From NCBI RefSeq assembly GCF_021653975.1, contig NZ_JAJKFK010000011.1, positions 9,627 to 73,626 on the forward strand: a stretch of 64,000 nt of DNA. Reading direction: 5' to 3'. Every line of letters starts with the position of its first letter. Position 1 is the stretch's first letter. Of this stretch, positions 41,664 through 51,222 are shown piece by piece. The notes beneath the pieces were generated by a model. It saw only the letters and a program-made list of their open reading frames with translations. It searched no databases and was not told the origin of the DNA. Made by a program: the position numbers and the translations under genes. Source of the stretch: Amycolatopsis sp. GM8 (GTDB lineage: Bacteria; Actinomycetota; Actinomycetes; Mycobacteriales; Pseudonocardiaceae).

Positions 41664-42218
41664 GTGCCAGGAACGCGCGCCGACGACGACCGGGTCACCG
41701 CACTGGCGATCGCGGCCGGCCGCGGCGACCGGGGCGCGCTGGCCGAGTGGGTGCGGGCGACGCAGGCGGACGTGTGGCGGCTGCTGGCGCATCTGGCGGA
41801 CACCGATCGCGCCGACGACCTGACCCAGGAGACGTATCTGCGGGCGTTCAGCGGCCTGCCTCGCTTCGCCGGCCGGTCGTCGTCGCGGACGTGGCTGCTC
41901 TCGATCGCGCGCCGGGTTCTCGTCGACCACATCCGCGCGGCGGCATCGCGGCCGCGGCTCGTCGCGCAGGCCGAATGGGAACCCGTCGACGGGCACACCA
42001 GTGGGGGCTTCGAGGACGTCGTCGAACTCGGGCTGCTACTCGCCGACCTGTCGCCCGAGCGGCGGGAAATCCTTGTGCTGACCCAAATTCTGGGACTGTC
42101 CTATGAGGAGGCGGCGCAGGTGTGCGGTTGCCCGGTCGGCACCGTGCGGTCCCGGATCGCCCGGGCCCGCGAAGACCTGCTCAAGGCGACGCGGCTGCGC
42201 GACGATGACGTGTTGTGA
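41664..42218 (+). CDS. sigC: ECF sigma factor, SigC-like
   Basis: A 184-residue ECF sigma: sigma2 (DDLTQETYLRAFSGLPRFAG, SSSRTWLLSIARRVLVDHIR) and sigma4 (LVLTQILGLSYEEAAQVCG CPVGTVRSRIARAREDL). It resembles mycobacterial SigC, which as I recall acts in copper acquisition, and here it stands inside a copper cluster. GTG start; an RBS is not obvious. Its 3' end overlaps copA tail to tail by 38 bp. Confidence 0.85.
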   Translation: MPGTRADDDRVTALAIAAGRGDRGALAEWVRATQADVWRLLAHLADTDRADDLTQETYLRAFSGLPRFAGRSSSRTWLLSIARRVLVDHIRAAASRPRLVAQAEWEPVDGHTSGGFEDVVELGLLLADLSPERREILVLTQILGLSYEEAAQVCGCPVGTVRSRIARAREDLLKATRLRDDDVL

Positions 42219-44478
42219 GCTCGGGCGCCGGGGTCCCGCGGAACCGCTTCAGCCGGAGACTGTTGGACACCACCAGGAAACTCGACAGGGCCATCGCCGC
42301 ACCGGCGATCATCGGGTTGAGCAGCCCGGCGGCGGCCAGCGGCAGCGCGCCGAGGTTGTAGGCGAACGCCCAGAACAGGTTGGCCTTGATCGTCGCGAGA
42401 GTCTTGCGGGACAACCGGATCGCGTCGACGGCGGCGAGCAGGTCGCCGCGCACCAGCGTCAGGTCGCCGGCTTCGATCGCCGCGTCCGTGCCGGTGCCGA
42501 TGGAGAGGCCGAGGTCGGCCGCCGCGAGTGCGGCGGCGTCGTTGACCCCGTCGCCGACCATCGCGACCACCGCGCCGCGGGCCTGCAGATCCTCGATCAC
42601 GCGCACCTTGCCCTCGGGCGACACCCCGGCGATGACCTCGTCGATCCCCACCTCGCGGGCGATCGAGCCGGCGACGGTCTCGTTGTCCCCGGTCAGCAGC
42701 ACGGGCCGCAAGCCGAGCCCGCGTAGCTGCCGCAGCGCGGTCGCCGACGTCGGCTTGATCGTGTCCGCGACGACGAACACCGCGTGCACGATGCCGTCCC
42801 AGCCGGCGACCACCGCTGTGCAGCCGGCCGCCTCGGCCTCGTTCTTGGCCCGCAGCAACGACATCGGCATCATGAAGCCGGTCAGCAGGTCGAGTTTTCC
42901 CGCGGTGATGCGGTAACCGTCGACCGTGCCCTGCACGCCGGCCCCGGCGACGGACCGGAAGTCCCGCACCGCGGGCAGCTGGCCGAGCCGCTTGGTGGCG
43001 GCCGTGGCGATGCACGAGGCGATCGGATGCTCCGATGCCTCCTCGACCGCGCCGACGAGCCACAGCAGATCGTCGACGTCCACGTTCTTGCCGGCGTGCA
43101 CCCGCACCAGACTCGGCCGGCCTGCCGTCACGGTGCCCGTCTTGTCGAGCACGATCGTGTCGACCCGCCGGGTGGATTCCAGCGCTTCCGGCCCCTTGAC
43201 CAGCACACCGAGCTGCGCGGCGCGACCGGTGCCGACGAGCAGCGCGGTCGGTGTGGCAAGGCCGAGCGCGCACGGGCAGGCGATGATCAGCACCGCGACC
43301 GCGGCGGTGATGGCGGCGTCCGCGCTCGCGCCGGTGCCGAGCCAGAACCCGAGCGTGCCGACGGCCAGTGTCAGCACGATCGGCACGAACACCCCGGCCA
43401 CCCGGTCGGCCAGGCGCTGTGCCGCGGCCTTGCCGCTCTGGGCCTTCTCGACCATCTTGGCGATTCTGGCCAGCCGGGTGTCCGCGCCGACCCTGGTCGC
43501 GCGCACGACGAGCCGCCCGCTGAGCGCGATCGTCGCGCCGGTGACCTCGTCGCCCGCGGTCACCTCCACCGGCATCGACTCGCCGGTGACCGTGCTCAGG
43601 TCGACCGTCGAATCGCCGTCGATGACCACACCGTCGGTCGCGATCTTCTCGCCGGGGCGGGTGACGAACTCGTCGCCGACGCGCAGGCGTTCGATCGGCA
43701 CCCGGTCCTCGCGGCCGTCGCGCAGCATCGTCACGGTCTTGGCGCCGAGGTCGAGCAGCGTCCGCAGCGCCGCACCCGCGCGCCGGCGCGAGCGGGATTC
43801 GAAGTAGCGGCCGGTCAGGATGAACACGGTGACCCCGGCGGCGACCTCGAGGTAGATACCGTCGTGGTCGAGCGGTTTCGGGGTGAACGAGAACTCGTGC
43901 CGGATCCCGGGCACCCCGGCGTTGCCGAGGAAAAGCGAGTACAGCGACCACAGGAAGGCCGCGGCCACGCCCAGCGAGACGAGGGTGTCCATGGTCCCGG
44001 TGCCGTGGCGCAGGTTCGTCCACGCGGCGCGGTGGATCGGCCACGCGCCCCACACCGCCACCGGCGCCGCGAGCATGACCGACAGCCACTGCCAGTTGGT
44101 GAACTGCAGGGGCGGCACCATGCCGAGCGCGATCACCGGCACGGCGAGCGCCGCGGTGACGATGAGCCGCCGCCGCGCCGGATCGCCGGTCACCTGTGCG
44201 GCGGGCTCGGGCTCCGCGCGCGGCCGGGGCGGCTGTGCCGTGTACCCGGCCGCCTCGACGGCCCGCACGATGTCCTCGACCGAGGTGCCGTCCGGGATCT
44301 CCACGTGCGCCTTCTCGGTCGCGTAGTTGACCATCGCCCGCACGCCGTCGAGCTTGTTGAGTTTCCGCTCGACCCGCGCGGCGCAGGCACCGCAGGTCAT
44401 GCCGCCGATCGCCAGCTCGGTCTCGGTGACCGGGCCGGGCCCGGCGGGCGCTACCGGACCGTTCCGCCCAGCAGCCAC
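42181..44478 (-). CDS. copA: Copper-exporting P1B-type ATPase
   Basis: About 765 residues. The N-terminal HMA domain has GGMTCGACAARVERKL, the transmembrane CPC metal site is ACPCALGLATP, the phosphorylation site DKTGTVTAG, and SEHPIAS and GDGVNDAAAL are present. It exports Cu(I) from the cytoplasm. The frame is open to an ATG at 44550, but a small membrane peptide is read there in another frame, so the GTG beginning VAAGRNGPV was chosen. Start uncertain. Confidence 0.95.
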   Translation of the reverse strand: MAAGRNGPVAPAGPGPVTETELAIGGMTCGACAARVERKLNKLDGVRAMVNYATEKAHVEIPDGTSVEDIVRAVEAAGYTAQPPRPRAEPEPAAQVTGDPARRRLIVTAALAVPVIALGMVPPLQFTNWQWLSVMLAAPVAVWGAWPIHRAAWTNLRHGTGTMDTLVSLGVAAAFLWSLYSLFLGNAGVPGIRHEFSFTPKPLDHDGIYLEVAAGVTVFILTGRYFESRSRRRAGAALRTLLDLGAKTVTMLRDGREDRVPIERLRVGDEFVTRPGEKIATDGVVIDGDSTVDLSTVTGESMPVEVTAGDEVTGATIALSGRLVVRATRVGADTRLARIAKMVEKAQSGKAAAQRLADRVAGVFVPIVLTLAVGTLGFWLGTGASADAAITAAVAVLIIACPCALGLATPTALLVGTGRAAQLGVLVKGPEALESTRRVDTIVLDKTGTVTAGRPSLVRVHAGKNVDVDDLLWLVGAVEEASEHPIASCIATAATKRLGQLPAVRDFRSVAGAGVQGTVDGYRITAGKLDLLTGFMMPMSLLRAKNEAEAAGCTAVVAGWDGIVHAVFVVADTIKPTSATALRQLRGLGLRPVLLTGDNETVAGSIAREVGIDEVIAGVSPEGKVRVIEDLQARGAVVAMVGDGVNDAAALAAADLGLSIGTGTDAAIEAGDLTLVRGDLLAAVDAIRLSRKTLATIKANLFWAFAYNLGALPLAAAGLLNPMIAGAAMALSSFLVVSNSLRLKRFRGTPAPELTTRHRRAAASP

Positions 44479-44540
44479 CCCAACCCGAACACGACCATCA
44501 GCGCTACGCCGAAGAGCAGCAGTCTCGTCGAGGTGCCCAT
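44451..44540 (-). CDS. 29-residue membrane peptide between copZ and copA
   Basis: MGTSTRLLLFGVALMVVFGL GWLLGGTVR: a single helix with Arg before it. It lies in a frame different from copA, between two cop genes, with CAGG upstream. Similar tiny hydrophobic ORFs occur in actinobacterial cop operons. The alternative is that this stretch belongs to the N-terminus of CopA. Confidence 0.5.
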   Translation of the reverse strand: MGTSTRLLLFGVALMVVFGLGWLLGGTVR

Positions 44541-44546
44541 CCTGGG

Positions 44547-44753
44547 TCATCGCACCAGCTCGTAGCCCGCCGTCCGGACCGCGGCCGCCAGCTGCTCGAT
44601 GTCCAGCATCCCGTCGCCGGCGACCCGGACATTGCCCCGCCCGAGATCCACCTCGACCGAGCGGACGCCGGGCAGCTCACCCACCTCCTCCCGCACCGAT
44701 GCCGCGCAGTGTTCGCAGGTCATGCCGGAAACGGCGAAGGTCATCTGAGCCAT
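44547..44753 (-). CDS. copZ: Copper chaperone CopZ (HMA domain)
   Basis: A 68-residue protein with GMTCEHCAASVREEVGELPG and the HMA beta-alpha-beta-beta-alpha-beta pattern. It would hand Cu(I) to CopA, which follows directly. Confidence 0.92.
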   Translation of the reverse strand: MAQMTFAVSGMTCEHCAASVREEVGELPGVRSVEVDLGRGNVRVAGDGMLDIEQLAAAVRTAGYELVR

Positions 44754-44842
44754 GGGTCGTCCTCTCGGTCGTGGCCTCGTCGCGAGGCGGTGTTCTCACC
44801 GCTGTCGAGGTCGTCGGCCCGAGGCGAAAAGTTCCGGGATCT

Positions 44843-45193
44843 TCAGGCGCCGGCGGGCACCAGGACGGCGGACAGCCGGGCCAGCACCTCCGGCTGTGCC
44901 CGGTAGTAGACCCAGGTGCCGCGGCGCTCGCCGGTGATCAGGCCGGACTCGCGCAGCACCTTGAGGTGGTGGGAAATCGTCGGGCCGGTGAGGTCGAACG
45001 CGCCGGTCAGATCGCAGACGCACACCTCGCCGCCGCCGTGGGAGGCGATCAGCGACAGCAACCGCAGCCGGACGGGATCGGCGATCGCCTTGAACAAGCG
45101 CGACAACTCCACCGCCTGCTCGGCCGACAGCGGCGTGTCGGCCAGCGGGGAGCAACAGGCGTCCATCACGACGACCGGCAGCTGTTTCGACAT
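44843..45193 (-). CDS. arsR: ArsR-family metalloregulator
   Basis: A 116-residue winged-helix repressor: CVCDLTGAF at the recognition helix (the CxC-D of As(III) sensors), TISHHLKVLRESGLI, and N-terminal DACCSPLAD, a second thiol pair. Divergent from arsI with shared repeats. Could alternatively respond to cadmium. Confidence 0.88.
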   Translation of the reverse strand: MSKQLPVVVMDACCSPLADTPLSAEQAVELSRLFKAIADPVRLRLLSLIASHGGGEVCVCDLTGAFDLTGPTISHHLKVLRESGLITGERRGTWVYYRAQPEVLARLSAVLVPAGA

Positions 45194-45195
45194 GC

Positions 45196-45254
45196 GTCTA
45201 TCTTGACAGCGATCTATTCAGTGGGCAATTCTTGATTCGACAACCGTCTATTCA
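45196..45254. promoter_or_regulatory. Repeats in the arsR/arsI divergent promoter
   Basis: GTCTATCTTGA, ATCTATTCAGT and GTCTATTCAAG share the core RTCTAT at 45196, 45212 and 45246. TTGACA (45203) may be a -35. A likely ArsR operator covering both promoters. Confidence 0.5.
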
Positions 45255-45266
45255 AGGAGGATGACC

Positions 45267-45698
45267 ATGTCCCGCGTGCAACTCGCGCTCCGCGTCGCCG
45301 ACCTGCCGGGCTCGATCGAGTTCTACTCGAAGCTGTTCGGCACCGAGCCCGCGAAGCTGCGGCCCGGCTACGCCAACTTCGCCGTCGAAGAGCCCGCGCT
45401 CAAGCTCGTCCTCCTCGAAGGCGAGCCCGGCCAGGCGACCGCGCTGGATCACCTCGGGGTCGAAGTCGAATCCACCGACGAGGTCAGCGCCGCCGGCAAG
45501 CGCCTCACCGGCGAGGGGCTGGAGACGCTGACCGAGGACGACACCACCTGCTGCTATGCCGTCCAGGACAAGGTGTGGGTGCACGGTCCCGGCCAGGAAC
45601 CGTGGGAGGTCTACACCGTCAAGGCCGACTCTCAGACCTTCGGCACCGAGGCCACCGCCACCTGCTGCGCGCCGAACGCGGGTCAGGCCGCCGGCTGA
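45267..45698 (+). CDS. arsI: ArsI/CadI-type glyoxalase-fold protein
   Basis: A 143-residue VOC protein with DDTTCCYAVQDKVWV, the CC pair that binds trivalent organoarsenicals in ArsI, and likely metal ligands in the His/Glu of the fold (LDHLGVE, EPWEVY). It cleaves C-As bonds or is the Cd-induced CadI type. AAGGAGG is 6 bp before ATG 45267 and directly abuts ATG 45261, which settles the start. Ends in a second Cys pair (TATCCAP). Confidence 0.88.
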   Translation: MSRVQLALRVADLPGSIEFYSKLFGTEPAKLRPGYANFAVEEPALKLVLLEGEPGQATALDHLGVEVESTDEVSAAGKRLTGEGLETLTEDDTTCCYAVQDKVWVHGPGQEPWEVYTVKADSQTFGTEATATCCAPNAGQAAG

Positions 45699-46327
45699 CG
45701 TCGTGCCGCAACAACCCGGCCAAGCCACCGATCGAGCAGCAGCGCCGCACCCGCCAGCGCGAGGAATAACACGGCGACGAGTACGCAGTTCAGCGCGACC
45801 TGCGGGTAGCCCAGCCGGCCGGCCTCCAGGAACGGGTACGGGTAGAAGCCGGTCGCCGCGCCGCGGATGAGCGTGAAAGCCAGCCACAGCAACGGATACG
45901 CGAGGCTCCACCACACGGTGCGCGGGCTGAGCGTCCCATGTGGACCGAACACCAGCCAGCCGAGCACGCCGAGCAGCGGCGAAACCGTGTGCAGCAACTG
46001 GTTCGCGAGCTGCCCGGCCGGGGTCAGCTCGAGCAACCCGGCGAGCGCGATGTGGTAGACGACGCCGGTGACCGCGATCGCGAGCACGCCGTCGAGCCGC
46101 AGTGTGCGGAACACGGTGGACCGGCGATCCGGGTGCAGCGCGAGCAGCAGGCTGGTGGCGCCGAGGATGAGGTTCGACAGGATCGTGAAGTAACAGAACA
46201 CGTTGGCCACTCGCGCCGCGGGCGAGGCGAAGAGCCCGCCCGTGGCGTGCGCGGTGTCGATCAGCTGCACCACGACTCCCACGAGCACCGTCAGTGCGGT
46301 GAGGGCGAACCACGCGCGAGCGACCAT
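45683..46327 (-). CDS. Pr6Pr-family membrane protein
   Basis: A 214-residue protein with six predicted helices and motifs of the Pr6Pr/FAR-17a-like family (FCYFTILSNLILG, YHIALAGLL, YPYPFLE). Function unknown. Convergent with arsI, overlapping its end by 16 bp. Confidence 0.8.
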   Translation of the reverse strand: MVARAWFALTALTVLVGVVVQLIDTAHATGGLFASPAARVANVFCYFTILSNLILGATSLLLALHPDRRSTVFRTLRLDGVLAIAVTGVVYHIALAGLLELTPAGQLANQLLHTVSPLLGVLGWLVFGPHGTLSPRTVWWSLAYPLLWLAFTLIRGAATGFYPYPFLEAGRLGYPQVALNCVLVAVLFLALAGAALLLDRWLGRVVAARRQPAA

Positions 46328-46415
46328 GACGGCACCGTACTGTCCATTGTGGTCTGCCGCTCGGCAGAGCCTGCCTCCCGGACCGGAGCGCGACCGGCCA
46401 GCTTAAGGTGCGGCT

Positions 46416-46937
46416 ATGCCACTGTTCTCGTTCGAGGGCGTCAGCCCGACCGTGCACCCCGACGCCTGGATCGCCCCCACCGCCACCCTCATCGGTGACG
46501 TCGTCATCGAGAAGGACGTGTCGATCTGGTACGGCGCGGTCATCCGGGCCGACTTCGGCAAGATCGTCATCCGCGAGGGCGCCAACATCCAGGACAACTC
46601 GGTACTGCACGTCAACACCGGGGTGTGCGAGATCGGCCGCAACGTGACCGTCGGGCACCTGTGCCTGGTGCACGACTGCACCGTCGGCGAGCAGGCGCTG
46701 ATCGGCAACGGCGCCACCGTGCTGGACCAGGCGGTCATCGGGGAGCGCGCGCTCGTCGCCGCCGGGGCCACCGTGACCCCGAACACGCGGGTGCCGGCCG
46801 AGCACATCGCGATGGGCAGCCCGGCGAAGAAGTTCGTGCCGCTGACCGACTCGGCCCGCGCCTGGGTGGACCACAACGCCGCCGTCTACCAGCAGCTGGC
46901 CCGGCGGCACGCCGACAGCGTCGCCCCGGTCGACTAG
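46416..46937 (+). CDS. Gamma-carbonic anhydrase-family protein
   Basis: A 173-residue left-handed beta-helix with hexapeptide repeats (IAPTATLIGDVVIEKDVSIW ... IRADFGKIVIREGANIQDNS). His residues in HVNTG, VGHLC and VHDC match the three zinc ligands of gamma-CA. Enzymatic activity cannot be judged from sequence. Confidence 0.88.
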   Translation: MPLFSFEGVSPTVHPDAWIAPTATLIGDVVIEKDVSIWYGAVIRADFGKIVIREGANIQDNSVLHVNTGVCEIGRNVTVGHLCLVHDCTVGEQALIGNGATVLDQAVIGERALVAAGATVTPNTRVPAEHIAMGSPAKKFVPLTDSARAWVDHNAAVYQQLARRHADSVAPVD

Positions 46938-46940
46938 TCT

Positions 46941-47027
46941 GGGGTGCGCAAAGCGACTGGCGCCGTAGAGGTGGAGCACCACCGGGAAGCGACCGACGAG
47001 GCCGGCACCGCGCGCCTGGGTGTGGCC
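46941..47027 (+). ncRNA. ZTP riboswitch upstream of glyA
   Basis: It carries the pfl/ZTP consensus in order: GACTGGCGCC, then a GGTG...CACC stem, CACCGGGAAGCG, and later CGCCTGGGT. It ends about 18 bp before the glyA start, near the ribosome binding site AGGAGTAGGG. It would turn on one-carbon metabolism when ZTP accumulates from folate shortage. Confidence 0.88.
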
Positions 47028-47044
47028 AGTCTCAGGAGTAGGGA

Positions 47045-48313
<1,269 letters not shown>

Positions 48314-48318
48314 GCACA

Positions 48319-48360
48319 CGAAAACGGCCGGTTCCCGTTGGTGGGAGCCGGCCGTTTTCG
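48319..48360. terminator. Bidirectional terminator between glyA and ppa
   Basis: CGAAAACGGCCGG and CCGGCCGTTTTCG pair, extended inward to about 18 bp with one wobble around loop GTTGGT. A strong hairpin flanked by A and T tracts, fitting both converging genes. Confidence 0.9.
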
Positions 48361-48367
48361 CGTTCGG

Positions 48368-48883
48368 TCAGTGCTCGCCGGCCTCGGCGGCTTCCTTGGC
48401 CAGGCGGTCGGTCTCGCGCTGGTAGGAGCGCTTGATCTCGGCCTCCGCCTCGACCCGGCCCACCCAGTCCGAGCCCTCGACGCTCTTCGCCGGCTCCAGA
48501 TCCTTGTACACCTGGAAGAAGTGCTCGATCTCGAGCTTGTGGAACTCGTTCAGGTGATGGATGTCGCGCAGGTGCTCCAGCCGCGGGTCGTCCGAGGGCA
48601 CCGCGAGGACCTTGTCGTCCGGGCCCTTCTCGTCGGTCATCCGGAACATGCCGATCGCGCGGCAGCGGATCAGGCAACCGGGGAACGTCGGCTCCTGCAC
48701 CAGGACCAGCACGTCGAGCGGGTCACCGTCCTGACCGAGGGTGTCGTCGATGAACCCGTAGTCGGCGGGGTACTGGGTGGCCGTGAACAGGGTGCGGTCC
48801 AGCCGGATGCGCCCGGTTTTGTGGTCCACTTCGTACTTGTTGCGCTCCCCTTTGGGGATTTCGATGGTGGCGTCGAACTCCAC
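48368..48883 (-). CDS. ppa: Inorganic pyrophosphatase (soluble)
   Basis: A 171-residue family I enzyme: ERNKYEVDHKTG, YPADYGFID and DGDPLDVLVL (metal-binding Asp) are all present. Cleaves cytoplasmic PPi; the membrane pyrophosphatase HppA is also encoded in this window. Confidence 0.97.
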   Translation of the reverse strand: MEFDATIEIPKGERNKYEVDHKTGRIRLDRTLFTATQYPADYGFIDDTLGQDGDPLDVLVLVQEPTFPGCLIRCRAIGMFRMTDEKGPDDKVLAVPSDDPRLEHLRDIHHLNEFHKLEIEHFFQVYKDLEPAKSVEGSDWVGRVEAEAEIKRSYQRETDRLAKEAAEAGEH

Positions 48884-49048
48884 GGCGATCCTCGCTGAAC
48901 TCGTCTTTTCGGGGCCGCCCCTGGCGGCTCACGATTCGCTGACTTGTCTTCACTAGTGTGGACCACGCGCCGTTGGGAAGCCGCACCAATGTCATCTTGA
49001 CTACTGTGAGTTTGGCCCCTGGTGCGCCGACGCGATGAGGAGGGGTGC

Positions 49049-51202
49049 GTGCCGCCGCACGAAGACGAGCCGGCCTGGCCGTCCGACGATTCGGACGTGG
49101 CCGACGTCGGCGCGCCCGGCGAGAAGCCCGAGCCCGCGGACGAGTCCGAGTCCGCCGAGGATCCTGTCGAGAAGGCGGCCGTGGAGGAGGCGGACGAGCC
49201 TGCTGAGGACGGCGAGGCCGCCGAGCAGCCGGCCGCGCCCAAGGTCTCCTTGCCCGAGCAGGCGACCTTGTGGGTCGAGGCGCCCAAGGACCTCCCGAAG
49301 GACGAACCGGAAGAACCGAAGGTGGAGCAGCGCACGGCGTTTCTCCCGCCGGTGAAGATGAACCTGTTCACGCCGCTGCCGGTCGAAAAACCGAAGGCCG
49401 AAGCGCCAAAGGAGAGCGTCGAGGAGCGCACAGCGTTCTTCCCAGCGGTGAAATCAGAGCAGACGACCGCGCCGCAGGAGCGTGCTGAGGAGCGCACCGC
49501 CTTCCTGCCCGCGGTCAAGCCGGTCGAGAAACCCAAGGAACCGACGAAGCCCGCGCCACAGGAACGTGCTGAGGAGCGCACGGCGTTCATGCCCGCGGTC
49601 AAGCCGCCCGTGGAGCAGGTGACCCGCCCGGTCGAACAGCCGAGCTTGTTCCAGCCGTTGTCACGCCCGGTGCCGCCGCCACGACCTGTCCCACCGGCCG
49701 GGCAGATGCACGCCCAGCCGATGCGGATCGAACCGTCCGGCGAGTCGCACCCCGCCGAACCCACCCAGCCGCCGCCCACCGAGCCGACCCCGCCGCCGCC
49801 CGCGGAACCGCCGCGCAACCGCCGGCGCGGATTGCTCGTCGGCGGTGCGATCGTGCTGGTGCTGGTGATCGCCGCCGGGGTCGCCGGGGCGACGCCGTAC
49901 GTGTCGAACCGGCTCGGCCTGCCGTGGGCGCCGAACCTGCCCAAGGGCGACCTGCCCGAGCCCGCGGCCGTCACGCTGGCGTTGCGGCCGCCCAACTCCT
50001 CCGCGCCGACCCCGTCCGGCGCCGGGATCTCGGCGGCCCTCGCGGGCCCGGCGGCCAACGGCGCGCTGGGCACCCTCGCCGGTGTCGTCATCGACCCGGC
50101 GACCGGTGAGACGTTGTGGAACCACAACTCGGGCCAGTTGCTGACCCCGGCGTCGGCGACGAAGCTGCTCACCACGTCGGCCGCGCTGCTCACGCTGGAC
50201 CACGGTCTGCAGATCCCGACGAAGGTCGTGCAGGGCTCCTCGCCGGACACCGCGGTCATCGTCGCGGGCGGCGATCCCACGCTGTCCTCGCTGCCCGGCG
50301 GGAAGGACTCGGTCTACCCGGGTGCCGCGCACCTCGACGATCTGGTGGCCCAGGTCAAGAAGGCGTCCGGCGGCGCCATCAAGAAGGTGCAGCTCGACGC
50401 CTCGCTCTACGCGGGCGCACCGGCCGCGCCCGGCTGGGCGCCGGAGGACGCGCCGTCCACCTACGCCGTGCCAGTCGTGCCGGGGATGCTCGACGGCGGC
50501 CGGTCGAACCCGACGGTCGATGAAGTGCCACGCACCGGTGACCCGGGCGGCGTACTGCTGCAGACGTTCGCGCAGCGGCTCGGCGCGACGGCGGCCGGGA
50601 ACGCGACCGCGCCGGCGGGCGCCAAGGTGCTGGGTGAGGTGCGCTCGGCACCGCTCACGGAGTTGGTCGACAACCTGTTGCAGATCTCGGACAACAACCT
50701 CGCCGAAGCGGTCGGCCGCCAGACGGCGATCGCGACCGGTGGCCCCGCCACGTTCGGCGGCGTCGCGGACTCGACGCTGAAAACGTTGGCACAGAACGGT
50801 TTCGATGTGTCCGGTGTGGTGCTCAACGACGGCAGCGGGCTGTCTGTCTTGAACAAGGTGCCGCCGAAGCTGCTCGCGCAGCTGCTCACCGTCGCCGCCG
50901 CGCCCGACAACAAGGACCCGCGCACGGCGAAGCTTCGCCCGCTGCTGGAAGGGCTCCCGGTGGCTGGTGGCAGCGGCACGCTCGCGGACCGCTACAACAC
51001 GCCGAACTCGTCGACGGGCAAGGGCTGGGTGCGGGCCAAGACCGGCACGCTTTCGGGTGTCAACACGCTCGCCGGGGTGGTGCTCGACAAGGACGGCCGA
51101 GTGCTGGTGTTCGCGATGATGTCCAACGGTTCCAACATCCTCGAAGCCCGCCCCGCCCTCGACGCGGTCGCGGCAACCTTACGTGGCTGCGGATGCCGAT
51201 AG
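49049..51202 (+). CDS. D-Ala-D-Ala carboxypeptidase (PBP4 type) with cytoplasmic repeats
   Basis: About 717 residues. Acidic N-terminal cytoplasmic part with four repeats of the form (Q/E)RTAFxPxVK, a Pro-rich linker, one membrane helix (GLLVGGAIVLVLVIAAGVAG) and an extracytoplasmic PBP4 domain: SATK (SxxK), SDN, and KTGTL. It trims peptidoglycan side chains. GTG start with GAGGAGGGG upstream; the family PBP (Rv3627c) is shorter because it lacks the repeats. Confidence 0.9.
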   Translation: MPPHEDEPAWPSDDSDVADVGAPGEKPEPADESESAEDPVEKAAVEEADEPAEDGEAAEQPAAPKVSLPEQATLWVEAPKDLPKDEPEEPKVEQRTAFLPPVKMNLFTPLPVEKPKAEAPKESVEERTAFFPAVKSEQTTAPQERAEERTAFLPAVKPVEKPKEPTKPAPQERAEERTAFMPAVKPPVEQVTRPVEQPSLFQPLSRPVPPPRPVPPAGQMHAQPMRIEPSGESHPAEPTQPPPTEPTPPPPAEPPRNRRRGLLVGGAIVLVLVIAAGVAGATPYVSNRLGLPWAPNLPKGDLPEPAAVTLALRPPNSSAPTPSGAGISAALAGPAANGALGTLAGVVIDPATGETLWNHNSGQLLTPASATKLLTTSAALLTLDHGLQIPTKVVQGSSPDTAVIVAGGDPTLSSLPGGKDSVYPGAAHLDDLVAQVKKASGGAIKKVQLDASLYAGAPAAPGWAPEDAPSTYAVPVVPGMLDGGRSNPTVDEVPRTGDPGGVLLQTFAQRLGATAAGNATAPAGAKVLGEVRSAPLTELVDNLLQISDNNLAEAVGRQTAIATGGPATFGGVADSTLKTLAQNGFDVSGVVLNDGSGLSVLNKVPPKLLAQLLTVAAAPDNKDPRTAKLRPLLEGLPVAGGSGTLADRYNTPNSSTGKGWVRAKTGTLSGVNTLAGVVLDKDGRVLVFAMMSNGSNILEARPALDAVAATLRGCGCR

Positions 51203-51222
51203 GGGCGGGTAGCTTCGGGAGA

